Shown here: positions 10,601 through 18,172 of the stretch, in pieces
How positions within the stretch are numbered: position 1 is the first letter of the stretch
Layout: every line of letters begins with the position of its first letter
DNA from: a virus
Length of the DNA stretch: 35,824 bases
Virus record (IMG/VR): IMGVR_UViG_3300046820_000814
Coordinates: 1-35,824 of that record
Strand: one strand, 5' to 3'
Position numbers and translations under genes: made by a program
The notes under the pieces: generated by a model
The model's input: the letters and a program-made list of their open reading frames with translations, nothing else
What the model was told of the DNA's origin: nothing
Databases searched by the model: none

Positions 10601-11635
10601 GGCAAACGAATACCACTGCAAGTTGAATAGACCAATCTTTGACGACGACGTTGCTGGCGGCCATTGTTCGTATGGCAAGTTCTCGATGACCTGCTCAACG
10701 TATTCACCGACGTTATCAAGAACTAGGTACTTCTTAGTGCCACCAACCGCACTGCTATAGGTACTACTGTTTGGTGCTTGCTTTACATTAGTGCCATCTT
10801 TCTGTGCCCACGTTACGTTTGCTTTTACAGATGCACCGCCATCACTCGTCCAGTCAGCATTAAAGTAAGTGTTACTACTAGATGCATTGTCGTCATAGCC
10901 ATCAAAGTCTCCACTCGGGATAATTGGTGACAACGTAGGTGTGCGCGTTGAGTTTTTCAGCAGGTTGTCTGACCATGTCGACGGCCAACCTGTGGCGGCT
11001 GGTTTGCCAAATGCTGCTTCCGCAGTTGTCAGATATGCATTGTCAATGTCGGTGCGTGCCGCAATAGACTTAACGGTAACACCACTCAGCGTTACTTTGT
11101 TCTTGACAAACGTTTCTCCGTCCGTAGTAGCACCCTCTAACTGTGGGATGTACTCAATTGGGTTAGCCCCATCTGTTCTAAACATACAACCGCCGGTCAA
11201 TGCCGGTGATGCACCCGCATCTGTGCCAGCACCAGGCACGCCATAGATATACTTACCAAGTTGTGTAAGCCTTACTTGGCTTGCGTCAGCCCACGGTCCA
11301 TATCCAAGGTGAGCATTTGTGTTTGTAACAGGCGTTGACACGACGTGCGAATATATTGCATTCCCACTGACAAACACCGCTTTATTATCCTGATTGTCTT
11401 TGGTTCTATACCCTGTCAGTGCATAAATAGGGTTAGGTAATGATGACGTCAATTCCGCTTGCCAGCCTGGGCGCGGCGTCAGCGAAGAACCATCAACAAA
11501 AAGATTTGTTGAGTCCTGAATGTAACCTACGTCAAGAGCGTTAGGCTGAAGGTTGGTTTGTATGCCAACAAACCGTCGATCTCCTAAGACGTACGATTGC
11601 GTCCCTGAACTTACTTGTCTTGTATTATCTGGCAT
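7655..11635 (-). CDS. Large tail nozzle / tail tubular B-like protein, 1326 aa
   Basis: The first 60 residues (FVGIQTNLQPNALDVGYIQ... then LTPRPGW) match the common opening of podovirus nozzle and stopper proteins, in which the genes or strands that 'define the path' begin with N-x-R-P-G type signatures. The C-terminal third has propeller-like repeats: SLYILKDNSISTIIGFD, GVNGVVSYNQGQI, RRLLLTSTSS, VYVYDTRTNGWVKWT and TGQLYRLTG, as seen in T7 gp12-like and P22 gp10-like tail proteins. The protein is longer than T7 gp12 because of an inserted beta-rich middle, including a carbohydrate-binding-like segment (residues about 230-430) and one copy of the shared FCCH-like module (bases about 9095-9330). 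TGATG overlap with the upstream gene. Confidence 0.7.
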   Translation of the reverse strand: MPDNTRQVSSGTQSYVLGDRRFVGIQTNLQPNALDVGYIQDSTNLFVDGSSLTPRPGWQAELTSSLPNPIYALTGYRTKDNQDNKAVFVSGNAIYSHVVSTPVTNTNAHLGYGPWADASQVRLTQLGKYIYGVPGAGTDAGASPALTGGCMFRTDGANPIEYIPQLEGATTDGETFVKNKVTLSGVTVKSIAARTDIDNAYLTTAEAAFGKPAATGWPSTWSDNLLKNSTRTPTLSPIIPSGDFDGYDDNASSSNTYFNADWTSDGGASVKANVTWAQKDGTNVKQAPNSSTYSSAVGGTKKYLVLDNVGEYVEQVIENLPYEQWPPATSSSKIGLFNLQWYSFANIVKTEASVKYIVTVSGLNNSGNVIAGAIFSKEYNQAYATNEADWILNNVVVDFREFASQLVKIKLRIENAAVIANQDIIIDNIRFHASVAALTTSTTTEFNDAGLVSIKFYQENTNLVSRNASYVKNRAIRVLFASPYMDFQTVDTLSFKWDFEAPLVKTNGKYPNIVLGIQKSGSTNIAWSSIGEWDKTNRYISFNIFRLTREERKSVQYVYIKFLEDVFKEDETSFSTWEPAFGIGDLVKAGTSLTPSNGYEYAFTRWYPENLTSKLGPDQLLADGLTANGYESNLSDVSNTVFTTPALSAASVVLNPLVDTGGVGYQVDLSKDRKKVVSVTDATNTDQHLVTSVPAEYQIRLISSNATPSITYIALDGTTVTVASGSWTALSGTSYYYYSVPTTQSGKIRYVTSVTGPIWLEHYVAYGKVNYYATVTASTNAISVVAPFAVGDTIVFTTTLGNLTGGTTYYVLTNSGTAITVSLSSGGAVVTPNTSTVAGTYATIQRTAPAQYSHILVYRRCNTLFPDGRFRLIASVPYDPATTGTQTITGPNWTATYDNTSATAPGVVTLVDTVPDTDLLYIPELYKQGHILEIGRDNLPLGASSIAVFQSRIFASKGNVIFGSWELEQGQEYGIYTTQVPDLNEPGVQKKGASFTVGGYQDKEIIRAMVSSFTENIQQSNSNSASLYILKDNSISTIIGFDPTTFTAQLWVSTPGAGIAAPNSLINADGQVMWLGVNGVVSYNQGQITPRSTELRKLLSLDPTMQGPANISKDYYRQSFSVYANRRLLLTSTSSGAGGANQTVYVYDTRTNGWVKWTTINNMTYTSGCVLSFSDSIQTVLMGSTTGQLYRLTGTTDNSDTATTAPISWSILTRQHGQTYSEGVAYHAVNRAYQLDLHIQNNNAVDTTGSKLTINWRIEDQYGQYFNSTATTYSFAQNTNRSIAIRNLNRAIKATALQIKLSGTSSGTFYIHAAHIHCYDAAIQRS

Positions 11636-12777
11636 CAGTCACAACCTTTTTTACCCCAACCAGAGGTTAGGGTCTGATTACGTTTGTTAGAACATGATAG
11701 CGACAAATCATTTTTGAATTGATACGTCAATGATGCATCGTTTGCAAATCCATCGACTAACGTCACTTCTTCGCTAAATGTGTCTACAAGCGTGCCGTCT
11801 GGCATCCACGAAGGACATTCACAATATAACTGATTGACAGTTACAACTGCACGCACAGACATGTTGACAACAACAACCGTTGTTGCACCGCCACTTTTTA
11901 CGCCATACGACGTGACGACCGCTTTACTACTTAGTTGTGTCTTGACTACTTTTGTGGCTCTAGCATTGTCTGTGATTACGACTTTACTGCTAAGATTACA
12001 ACTAACATTTACGAACCCAGCTCGTGTAGCCGAGATGGCAGTTTTACTACTAAGATTACATACAGGCGTCTTTGTTACAGTCTGCCGTGTCGTTATGACA
12101 GTTGCCTTACTACTTGCATTTGCTACACGAGTAACGGTGGCTGCTTGCCTTGTTGCAGCTACCGTAGCTTTACCGCTCGTGTTTACAACTACTTGTCGTG
12201 TAACGGTGAAAACGGCAGAGACAGATGTTTTACTACGTAGTAAGGCATTGGTGTTAGAGAACCCTGCTCTTGTCGCAGTTATTACTGTCTTACTACTAAT
12301 CGCAGATACAACAGTTTCTGTTACAAGACTTCTTGTACTTGTAACAGTTGCTTTACTCGTTGCATTCGAAACGACAGTTTTTGTGACTACCTGCCGTGTG
12401 GCGGTGACCGCAGTCTTGCTAATTGTAGATGCAACACGGCTAAATGTAACAGATTGACGTACAGCACCAACTGATGTTTTACTGCTTGTGTTTAATACAG
12501 CAGTTTTTGTAATAGGTGCTCTAACAACTGTGACTGTAACTTTACTGCTTGCATTTGATACAGGCGTTTTTGTTACGGGTTGTCTTGTATTTGTTACCGA
12601 TGTTTTGCTACTTAAGTTGCATTTGACAACTCTCGTAACATTAATGACAATTGTAATCGGGGATTTTGACGACGGATTACTAACGGCAGTCTTAGTTGTG
12701 CCGCCGGTACCCGAACCAAAAGGTACGCCCAAGACACTAAATCTTGGGCCACCTCTTCCACCGACTGATGCAGCCAT
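11635..12777 (-). CDS. Repetitive fibre-like protein built of 21-residue repeats, 380 aa
   Basis: I recognise no family. Residues 27-318 consist of about 13 degenerate repeats of a 21-residue unit with the pattern TKTxVxNxSSKxxVTxTRQxV. Two units are expanded. The alternating Val/Thr/Ser pattern predicts beta strands and would suit an elongated fibre or stalk. The N-terminus (MAASVGGRGGPRFSVLGVPF) is Gly-rich. The last 62 residues are different: they contain the cluster CECPSWMPDGT, further cysteines and a basic end GWGKKGCD, suggesting a folded tip. It sits between a small structural gene and the nozzle gene, so a virion appendage is the most likely role. Repetition also produces long open antisense frames, which are not genes. 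Confidence 0.7.
   Translation of the reverse strand: MAASVGGRGGPRFSVLGVPFGSGTGGTTKTAVSNPSSKSPITIVINVTRVVKCNLSSKTSVTNTRQPVTKTPVSNASSKVTVTVVRAPITKTAVLNTSSKTSVGAVRQSVTFSRVASTISKTAVTATRQVVTKTVVSNATSKATVTSTRSLVTETVVSAISSKTVITATRAGFSNTNALLRSKTSVSAVFTVTRQVVVNTSGKATVAATRQAATVTRVANASSKATVITTRQTVTKTPVCNLSSKTAISATRAGFVNVSCNLSSKVVITDNARATKVVKTQLSSKAVVTSYGVKSGGATTVVVVNMSVRAVVTVNQLYCECPSWMPDGTLVDTFSEEVTLVDGFANDASLTYQFKNDLSLSCSNKRNQTLTSGWGKKGCD
11824..12699 (-). repeat. Array of about 13 degenerate 63-base coding repeats
   Basis: Translated units include TKTPVSNASSKVTVTVVRAPI, TKTVVSNATSKATVTSTRSLV and TKTPVCNLSSKTAISATR. The fixed core is Ser-Ser-Lys followed by Val and, eight to nine residues later, Thr-Arg. 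At the DNA level copies are diverged, with only short identical stretches such as the plus-strand sequence TTTACTAC(T)AAGATTACA near 12000 and 12050. This implies old duplication under selection for the protein pattern, not recent slippage. Confidence 0.85.
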
Positions 12778-12783
12778 TTACTC

Positions 12784-13494
12784 TTAGTACTGGTCTATTG
12801 CTATACCCGTTGCAGCAGTATTAGCACCAATAGCAAACGACAACGTATCACCTGAGTTAAGTGTCACGGTGGTGAAGTCACCGTAATACAAAACTGGATT
12901 GCTAGTAGCAGTAGCCAAAAAGTCATTCGTCGTTGGTGTAGCCAAGTTGTTACGGCACACCAAGATTCCGCTACATGTATCACCAGTTCCAGTAATGGCA
13001 AAGTTGATTGCAACACTATTAAACGCACGCTGGAAATCTGTTCCAGAAGATGGCGAACCAATCGTAAATGCCGGCAACTGTTGTGGTGTATACGTGAATG
13101 TAGCCATAACAAGACCAGTGCCAGTGTCAGTAGTTGGCACTGTTTTGACTAAGTACAAGTAAGGACTTGAGTTTGTTTGCAGAATAGACGCTGCTGACCA
13201 CGGACCAGTACCTGACAACGAGATAGCTGACCCACCAATGGTCGCAGAGATTGAAAATGTTGTGCCACCCGCCGTTGACACTCCCACTACATAATACGGT
13301 TGTCCAACAACAGCACTGGTTGGTGCAGTTGACACAAAGCGAACTATGTCTCCATTGATTAATCCATGAGCGGCACTAGCCGTAAGCGTGGTGGTTGACA
13401 CACTGTTAACTGTTAGGTTGGTTGCTGGCGTATTAAGATATGCCGACAACGACCTACGTGCACTAAATTCCGTCATTGCTGCTACTACAGGCAT
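12784..13494 (-). CDS. Beta-rich virion protein with FCCH-like module, 236 aa
   Basis: The N-terminus (MPVVAAMTEFSARRSLSAYLN) is short and helical. Residues about 24-103 form the module TLTASAAHGLINGDIVRF...YYVVGVSTAGGTTFSISATIGG, which resembles the segment often labelled 'ubiquitin-activating E1 FCCH domain' in phage structural proteins. The rest is a jelly-roll-like Thr/Ser/Ala-rich domain ending in DTLSFAIGANTAATGIAIDQY. The ribosome binding site AAGGAG is strong. It lies in the tail and fibre block, so a minor tail or decoration role is probable, with no catalytic motif visible. Confidence 0.68.
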   Translation of the reverse strand: MPVVAAMTEFSARRSLSAYLNTPATNLTVNSVSTTTLTASAAHGLINGDIVRFVSTAPTSAVVGQPYYVVGVSTAGGTTFSISATIGGSAISLSGTGPWSAASILQTNSSPYLYLVKTVPTTDTGTGLVMATFTYTPQQLPAFTIGSPSSGTDFQRAFNSVAINFAITGTGDTCSGILVCRNNLATPTTNDFLATATSNPVLYYGDFTTVTLNSGDTLSFAIGANTAATGIAIDQY

Positions 13495-13505
13495 TTATTT
13501 TCTCC

Positions 13506-14858
13506 TTATGATGGATCTACCGTTGTGATTGGGTTTACTCCTGCGGTCGCTGTTAAAGCCGCATTCCACGCAGCAGCAGTATCATCTTCTTGATATACAG
13601 TCATTGTACTACCGCTAATGTCAACCTTGTTTCGTAGGTAACGGAGTGCAGACAGCATGTCACGACCGGTTACTTTAGTTGCAGTAAATGCACCTGTTGA
13701 ACTTGTTGCAATAGGGAATCCACCTTGAGTTGTACTAATAGTAAATGTCGTAGATGACAAGCTACCAGATACAACCCAATATATTGCACCCAATGCCAGG
13801 CTATTAGGAGCGGTACCGACAAATGTTATTCGGTCATCAACAGCCAATGTGTTTACTGCTTGAAATACGTTAGACACAATAGATGTGATTGCAATGTTGT
13901 TAGCTGCACCAGCTGTTGCAAAACTCCTCGTTAACATGCCATCTGCTATCTGTTCACGTGACCATACGTGATCACCAAGAACAACAAACGTATCACCAGC
14001 AGTTGGGGTTGTAGTCAGTGAATCTGCAAGTTGAATAACCCCGTTAGTAGATGTAAATGATGACACAACGGCTGTCTGTCCAGACAATGTACCAGTCGTA
14101 AACAACAACGTCTGACTGTTGTAAAAGTTATCAGCACCAGTCAACGATGTGCGGAAGTACACAGTTGAGTTTGCTGGAGACCCACTCGCTGAAACTGACC
14201 CTTCCGTTGCCGTGTTTGCTTTTCGCAGGATATCCATCAATTTACCAAACGTACCAGCGGTTGTATGACCTGAGTACGCCTCATCCCATACACCACCAGC
14301 AATCTCAATTACTGCATCTGTAGCCAATGCCGATGCAGTAATTGAGTTTGCAGCAAAGGATGTCGATGTAAGTGCACCAGATGCAGTAGCAGCCACCGTA
14401 ACCTGACCAGATGCGTTGCCTGTTGGCAAACCGCCGTTTGCGCCAGCTGCAGCGTTAGGTAGAGCAGTAATGCCAAGACGAACACCATCATCCGGATTAA
14501 ACGCTACGATCTGATACTCAAGCAGAATTGGTGCCATGTTAGTAGCACCCTTGAGCATTACAACTGATTTGTCAGCTGTGGCAAACACAGCATTAGGTAC
14601 GTCAAATCTATAAAGCCCAGGCATGTTTGTGCCATCAACGGCAATGAAACCACCAGAAGACCAAGCTGCATCTGCGGAAGCTAATGTGGCCAGTGTAATA
14701 CTTTGCCTTAGTCCACGCTCAACAACATAATCTGCAGTAAGACCAGCCGAGTTGAATACAAGACCAGTAAGTCCAGCACCTGTCGTACTTGATGAGTTTT
14801 GTATAAACACATACTCAGTACGACTAGTGTTATTCAATTGTACTAATTGCTTAGCCAC
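13506..14858 (-). CDS. Fibre or tail-associated structural protein, 450 aa
   Basis: The start is GTG at 14858, preceded by GGGGGA, and overlaps the upstream stop by 8 bases. Residues 1-120 have the widespread phage pattern of an N-terminal beta domain: VQLNNTSRTEYVFIQNSS, GLVFNSAGLTADYVVERG and MPGLYRFDVPNAVF. A central Ala/Thr/Ser-rich linker (145-195) leads to beta-rich repeats and one FCCH-like module near the C-terminus (ITFVGTAPNSLALGAIYWVV). The final part, LRNKVDISGSTMTVYQEDDT, is a recurring C-terminal signature in siphovirus and podovirus tail proteins that I know as uncharacterised. A virion role is well supported; the precise position on the particle is not. Confidence 0.72.
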   Translation of the reverse strand: MAKQLVQLNNTSRTEYVFIQNSSSTTGAGLTGLVFNSAGLTADYVVERGLRQSITLATLASADAAWSSGGFIAVDGTNMPGLYRFDVPNAVFATADKSVVMLKGATNMAPILLEYQIVAFNPDDGVRLGITALPNAAAGANGGLPTGNASGQVTVAATASGALTSTSFAANSITASALATDAVIEIAGGVWDEAYSGHTTAGTFGKLMDILRKANTATEGSVSASGSPANSTVYFRTSLTGADNFYNSQTLLFTTGTLSGQTAVVSSFTSTNGVIQLADSLTTTPTAGDTFVVLGDHVWSREQIADGMLTRSFATAGAANNIAITSIVSNVFQAVNTLAVDDRITFVGTAPNSLALGAIYWVVSGSLSSTTFTISTTQGGFPIATSSTGAFTATKVTGRDMLSALRYLRNKVDISGSTMTVYQEDDTAAAWNAALTATAGVNPITTVDPS

Positions 14859-15960
14859 GTATTCCCCCTGCCATTCCTGGATGAACTACCATTCCACCAC
14901 CAGTGGATCCCGTAGCACCGCCAATAACTAATTTCCACGCAGGACATACTGTATCTGTGTCAGTCCACGCACCAGCGTTGGTTCGTTCTGTTCTCATGTA
15001 TGAACCACCACCAACAAACGACCTAGCTACTGTGCTGTTTGCATAGTTGTTTTGCAGGAATGATGTAAAACCAAGCGAAGCATTAGTTACTTCAAGTGTG
15101 ATTCGATAAGTACTACCGGCAGTAAGTTCGGACAATGTTGTCGCGTCAAATAATAACGTTCTTAGTAATGCAGTGGACGTACCAGCTTGTATCTCCGTAG
15201 CTGTAAAGGACTTACTTTGCAGTACCGTATTACTGCTGTCATACAATTTCATATTGGCTGTTGAAGCACTGTTGGTAATTCCCAAAACGCCTTGTATGCC
15301 CAACACGTTGTAACTGGTCGTCCATGACGACTCAAGGTTGAACTTGATTCCTATTTCATCTGGTGATGCACCGCTATTCCATGAAGATATGTTGGATGGC
15401 CCACCAGTCGAATTACCATACGTTGCAGTTGATGACTCACAGTAAATACATGGTTGTGCTTGAGCTGCATTGTAGTTACTTGCTGCTCCACTGATAATTG
15501 CTTTTAGCGTAGGGAAAGCTGTAACGTATTGACCAACGCCAGAAAACTGCGTACCAAACTGCAAGTGATTTGTTGCATCCCATGTTCCTGACTGAGCTTG
15601 CATTACAATGGCGTACAACTGCCCACGAGTAACGGTAGCTGAGCCAACGCCAGTGATGGATAGATTGATGTTGCTAAAGTTTGGAAAGTTTGTACCGTTG
15701 GCTGCGTAATCTGTATATCCAAGCCACGTGCCACTTGGATCACCACTAGTGTTTACAGATTGAATTCCAACTCTACAAGTACCTGGTGAGCCGGTGCGCA
15801 CATCAAAGTAAAAACCAACTTTTGTAATTGTTGCAGCTTCTTCTGCTTGACGAATACAAGCACAATAGTCATTGACTGCTTGGATTCTTCGTTGACCAGA
15901 TACAGATGTAGTCGTGGGTTGTGGGAAAGCCCACGGCCACATAAAGTCAACTCTAGCCAT
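14851..15960 (-). CDS. Virion protein with beta-sandwich-like domains, 369 aa
   Basis: No named family is evident. The protein is rich in Ser, Thr, Gly, Tyr and Asn with strand-forming segments: ITKVGFYFDVRTGSPGTCRV, GQLYAIVMQAQSG, LGIKFNLE-like stretches and STYRITLEVTNASLGF. These phrases resemble the repeated carbohydrate-binding or jelly-roll domains of phage appendages (sentences of the type 'gtYwlvlq'). It ends in a Gly-rich GGATGSTGGGMVVHPGMAGG tail. It overlaps the upstream gene by 8 bases. A receptor- or surface-binding role is inferred from composition and its place among fibre genes. Confidence 0.66.
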   Translation of the reverse strand: MARVDFMWPWAFPQPTTTSVSGQRRIQAVNDYCACIRQAEEAATITKVGFYFDVRTGSPGTCRVGIQSVNTSGDPSGTWLGYTDYAANGTNFPNFSNINLSITGVGSATVTRGQLYAIVMQAQSGTWDATNHLQFGTQFSGVGQYVTAFPTLKAIISGAASNYNAAQAQPCIYCESSTATYGNSTGGPSNISSWNSGASPDEIGIKFNLESSWTTSYNVLGIQGVLGITNSASTANMKLYDSSNTVLQSKSFTATEIQAGTSTALLRTLLFDATTLSELTAGSTYRITLEVTNASLGFTSFLQNNYANSTVARSFVGGGSYMRTERTNAGAWTDTDTVCPAWKLVIGGATGSTGGGMVVHPGMAGGIRG

Positions 15961-16210
15961 TTTTCTCTATCCACGCACTATTAGGAGCATCTGTATCAAA
16001 CACAGCGACAGTGCCTAATTGGCTATCTGCAAAATACTTTTGCAACAGCAAAGACCTCATCAACGGCATTGGATAGTTGGTCTGACATTGATAAATCTCG
16101 TCGTCCCATTCCTGCTGAGTTAACGTTATTATTGGGCCAACACTAAACTCAATTGTTATAGTTGAATCTTCGTTGGACGTGACGCTAACAATTGAAAGAG
16201 TGCTTCGCAT
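15953..16210 (-). CDS. Hypothetical protein, 85 aa
   Basis: A small acidic protein with no recognised domain. Residues 1-35 alternate polar and hydrophobic residues (STLSIVSVTSNEDSTITIEFSV), suggesting a beta hairpin, followed by a helix-like region around QQEWDDEIYQCQ and LMRSLLLQKYF. It starts on TAATG with the stop of the upstream membrane protein gene and overlaps the downstream virion gene by 8 bases, so it is clearly part of the operon. Many podoviruses have a small tail-assembly protein here, but I cannot assign it. Confidence 0.7.
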   Translation of the reverse strand: MRSTLSIVSVTSNEDSTITIEFSVGPIITLTQQEWDDEIYQCQTNYPMPLMRSLLLQKYFADSQLGTVAVFDTDAPNSAWIEKNG

Positions 16211-16488
16211 TACTTCTCTAAACTCTTTATAAATCGTTCAGCTACAGCATTTACTAGCTGAACTGATCGCAGACCAAGTGTCCCTACTGCAAACGCAACA
16301 CCTACAACCTGTTCAGGTGTATGCCATTGCATTTGCTTTGCAATTAGTGGTGTCAGATAAACAGCAGATAAAGTACCTACAATTACACCGGCAAGTCCAT
16401 GCCAGACATTCTTGACTTTGGTCTTATCCCACCAGTCAGTTCCTGCTACGGCGCCTACTGCTCCAGCTATGATTTGCTCTTTATCCAT
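16210..16488 (-). CDS. Small membrane protein, holin candidate, 92 aa
   Basis: The chosen ATG at 16488 has GAGGGA five bases upstream and overlaps the previous stop by 8 bases. Two hydrophobic segments are visible: NVWHGLAGVIVGTLSAVYLT (residues about 27-46, following a polar DWWDKTKVK) and VVGVAFAVGTLGLRSVQLVNAV (about 60-82), with a basic C-terminus RFIKSLEK. Two hydrophobic helices with a charged tail are typical of class II holins, and it is paired with another small membrane gene immediately upstream. The endolysin candidate is 15 kb away, so the pairing is functional inference only. Confidence 0.65.
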   Translation of the reverse strand: MDKEQIIAGAVGAVAGTDWWDKTKVKNVWHGLAGVIVGTLSAVYLTPLIAKQMQWHTPEQVVGVAFAVGTLGLRSVQLVNAVAERFIKSLEK

Positions 16489-16777
16489 CGATGTCCCTCG
16501 TTGCTTGGCTGACACGTTTCACCTCCGGTAGTTTAACTGAAAAAACTGGTAGGTTGCTATCTTGGCGCATAAAGAAGGCAATCAACGCAGTAGTCATAGC
16601 CGGTATACCAGCCCTGACTCCTTCTATGCTACATAATAATAAACTGCGTGTCACCATGCCGAATGACGCATTGTCGTGTATGTGTTGTGACTTCCATGCA
16701 GCATCAAACTCAGGAGCCGCTGATGCTGTGAATGCTCCAATAGCAAGTAGTATCAAACGCCCCCAAGCGATGTTCAT
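16481..16777 (-). CDS. Small membrane protein, possible holin partner, 98 aa
   Basis: The start ATG at 16777 overlaps the upstream TGA as ATGA. The first 20 residues (MNIAWGRLILLAIGAFTASA) are a hydrophobic segment that could be a membrane anchor or a signal peptide ending at ASA-AP. A second hydrophobic segment lies at residues about 50-70 (GIPAMTTALIAFFM). The C-terminus is basic and Gln/Arg-rich. The next gene is also a small membrane protein, overlapping by 8 bases, so the two may act together in lysis as a holin and its regulator, or one may be a spanin-like component. A longer reading from 16888 would overlap the connector gene by over 100 bases and is unlikely. Confidence 0.62.
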   Translation of the reverse strand: MNIAWGRLILLAIGAFTASAAPEFDAAWKSQHIHDNASFGMVTRSLLLCSIEGVRAGIPAMTTALIAFFMRQDSNLPVFSVKLPEVKRVSQATRDIDG

Positions 16778-17517
16778 TTTTGTGCCTGTTGAATCGGTGG
16801 TACAGCAAATGGTGCACCGGATGTTTTCATATGTGCATCCATCTGCATCCATAACTTCATGCGTTGTCCGTCGTACCAGTCCCGCCAAAACATACGTTGT
16901 GCGAGGCTTGGGTCATCCACGTTTTTCATGATGAGTTTTATTGCAACGTAGGTAGCTAGAAGCTGTTTTAAAACATCATCTGGAAGAAAATCCAACGTTG
17001 TAGCCGCGTCATTAGCCGGCATAGGATGTACGCCACATCCGTAAATTGTAGTGTTTATTGGTGAACCACTAGCATTGCCTGGATAAACAGCAATACGATA
17101 AGCGTCTGGTCTATACCAATACAATACACCTGTGCTTCCTGCGGCTGTTGTTGTTTTGTAACTAAGGTCATTCGCACGAATTGATTGCTCACTAGCATGC
17201 GTTAGTCTGACTGACCCGCTGGTAATGAACACATCCGTGACTGACCAGATAGTGCCACTATTCGACACGCTAGTAGCTGACACTAACGATGACGACAGGC
17301 TGTTGTTTGCTATTGCTAATGTAGCATTTACAGGTATGTAAACACATGTCTTACAAAGGTCTGTGATGGCTTCTGCAATAAACGTTGTGACACCATCGGT
17401 TGAAATAATTGTGTCAGTGCCACCAGACCCGTCAGGCAATTGACCCAATACACTTGCATTGGTTTCGTTCAGTAACCTGTATGCTTCTTGCCGCACACTC
17501 TGTATTGATATTCCCAT
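16774..17517 (-). CDS. Connector / head-to-tail adaptor-like protein, 247 aa
   Basis: It shares with its upstream neighbour a general architecture of phage adaptor-like proteins: an N-terminal helical part (SIQSVRQEAYRLLNE), a central beta part with W and P-rich turns (LYWYRPDAYRIAVYPGNASG), and a C-terminal helix (VLKQLLATYVAIKLIMKNVDDPSLAQRMFWRDWYDGQ). That last stretch, with residues that could pack around a ring, recalls DUF6682-type proteins next to capsid genes in podoviruses. TAATG coupling with the upstream gene supports co-expression. Role as a second ring in the neck is inferred from order. Confidence 0.62.
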   Translation of the reverse strand: MGISIQSVRQEAYRLLNETNASVLGQLPDGSGGTDTIISTDGVTTFIAEAITDLCKTCVYIPVNATLAIANNSLSSSLVSATSVSNSGTIWSVTDVFITSGSVRLTHASEQSIRANDLSYKTTTAAGSTGVLYWYRPDAYRIAVYPGNASGSPINTTIYGCGVHPMPANDAATTLDFLPDDVLKQLLATYVAIKLIMKNVDDPSLAQRMFWRDWYDGQRMKLWMQMDAHMKTSGAPFAVPPIQQAQK

Positions 17518-18164
17518 TACAGCGTTCTCCTGCTGTATACAGCGGCATTAGACTCGAGTATGCCTACTCGATCTTGGTACTTCTGAGTGTATATCTGTGC
17601 GGCGTCGCCATCGCGCATCTGCAACGCCTTTTCCATAAGTACACCATATACAACAGCGTCATGCCCCGAGTCTGGCAACGGGCAGTCGTGTGCGTCCGTA
17701 AGCGTTACAGGGTTGCCGTTAGTGTCGTATACCCAGTAATCGCCCGGTATTGCATACCCTTCAATCATCAAACCGTTTGTTGTGCTGGTTGATGGCTGTG
17801 GATACAGTTTAATTCGATTCATACCGAACACAATGGCGTGTGTTGGTGTAATGTCTGTGTCTGTTCTTCGATAGTCTTGAGATCTAGCATCTGCCCAATC
17901 AATCAATCGAAGGCGCTCGTAATCACCATCTGTCTGCAATGCAAATATATTCTTCACACGATATAAGTCGCTGTCACAATATTCACTTGTACCAGCGACT
18001 ATATCTAAATAACGTCTACCAATGTAACAGTCGGTTGACCGTGCTATTTGATTTGTGACTTCCACAATCAAGAGGTCGAGACCAAACGGGTCAAGGTCGT
18101 TGTCGCCAGAAAAGTAATGCTTTCCCAGCAACCTTATGCGTCGTTTAATCTCGCCTCTTGTCAT
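17517..18164 (-). CDS. Connector / adaptor-like protein, 215 aa
   Basis: Begins with a helical MTRGEIKRRIRLLGKHYF, then DLDPFGLDLLIVEVTNQIARST and a beta part with DLYRVKNIFAL, NRIKLYPQPST and LMIEGYAIPGDYW, and closes with a long helix (DAVVYGVLMEKALQMRDGDAAQIYTQKY). Phage adaptor proteins such as P22 gp4 and their relatives follow the same helix, beta, helix plan, and the phrase 'rl.LyP.P.....l.i.gy..P' is common in them. It lies between the decoration-like gene and a second adaptor-like gene. AGGTGA precedes the ATG by 5 bases. Confidence 0.66.
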   Translation of the reverse strand: MTRGEIKRRIRLLGKHYFSGDNDLDPFGLDLLIVEVTNQIARSTDCYIGRRYLDIVAGTSEYCDSDLYRVKNIFALQTDGDYERLRLIDWADARSQDYRRTDTDITPTHAIVFGMNRIKLYPQPSTSTTNGLMIEGYAIPGDYWVYDTNGNPVTLTDAHDCPLPDSGHDAVVYGVLMEKALQMRDGDAAQIYTQKYQDRVGILESNAAVYSRRTL

Positions 18165-18172
18165 GTCATCAC

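Noticed and set aside
11834-12457. Long plus-strand frame rich in Val, Leu and Thr opposite the repetitive fibre-like gene
   Set aside because: It is a by-product of repeated codons in the minus-strand 21-residue repeats; no ribosome binding site and no plausible protein composition.
11635-14858. Possible diversity-generating retroelement with variable repeat at fibre gene ends
   Set aside because: No reverse transcriptase gene and no template/variable repeat pair seen in the window.
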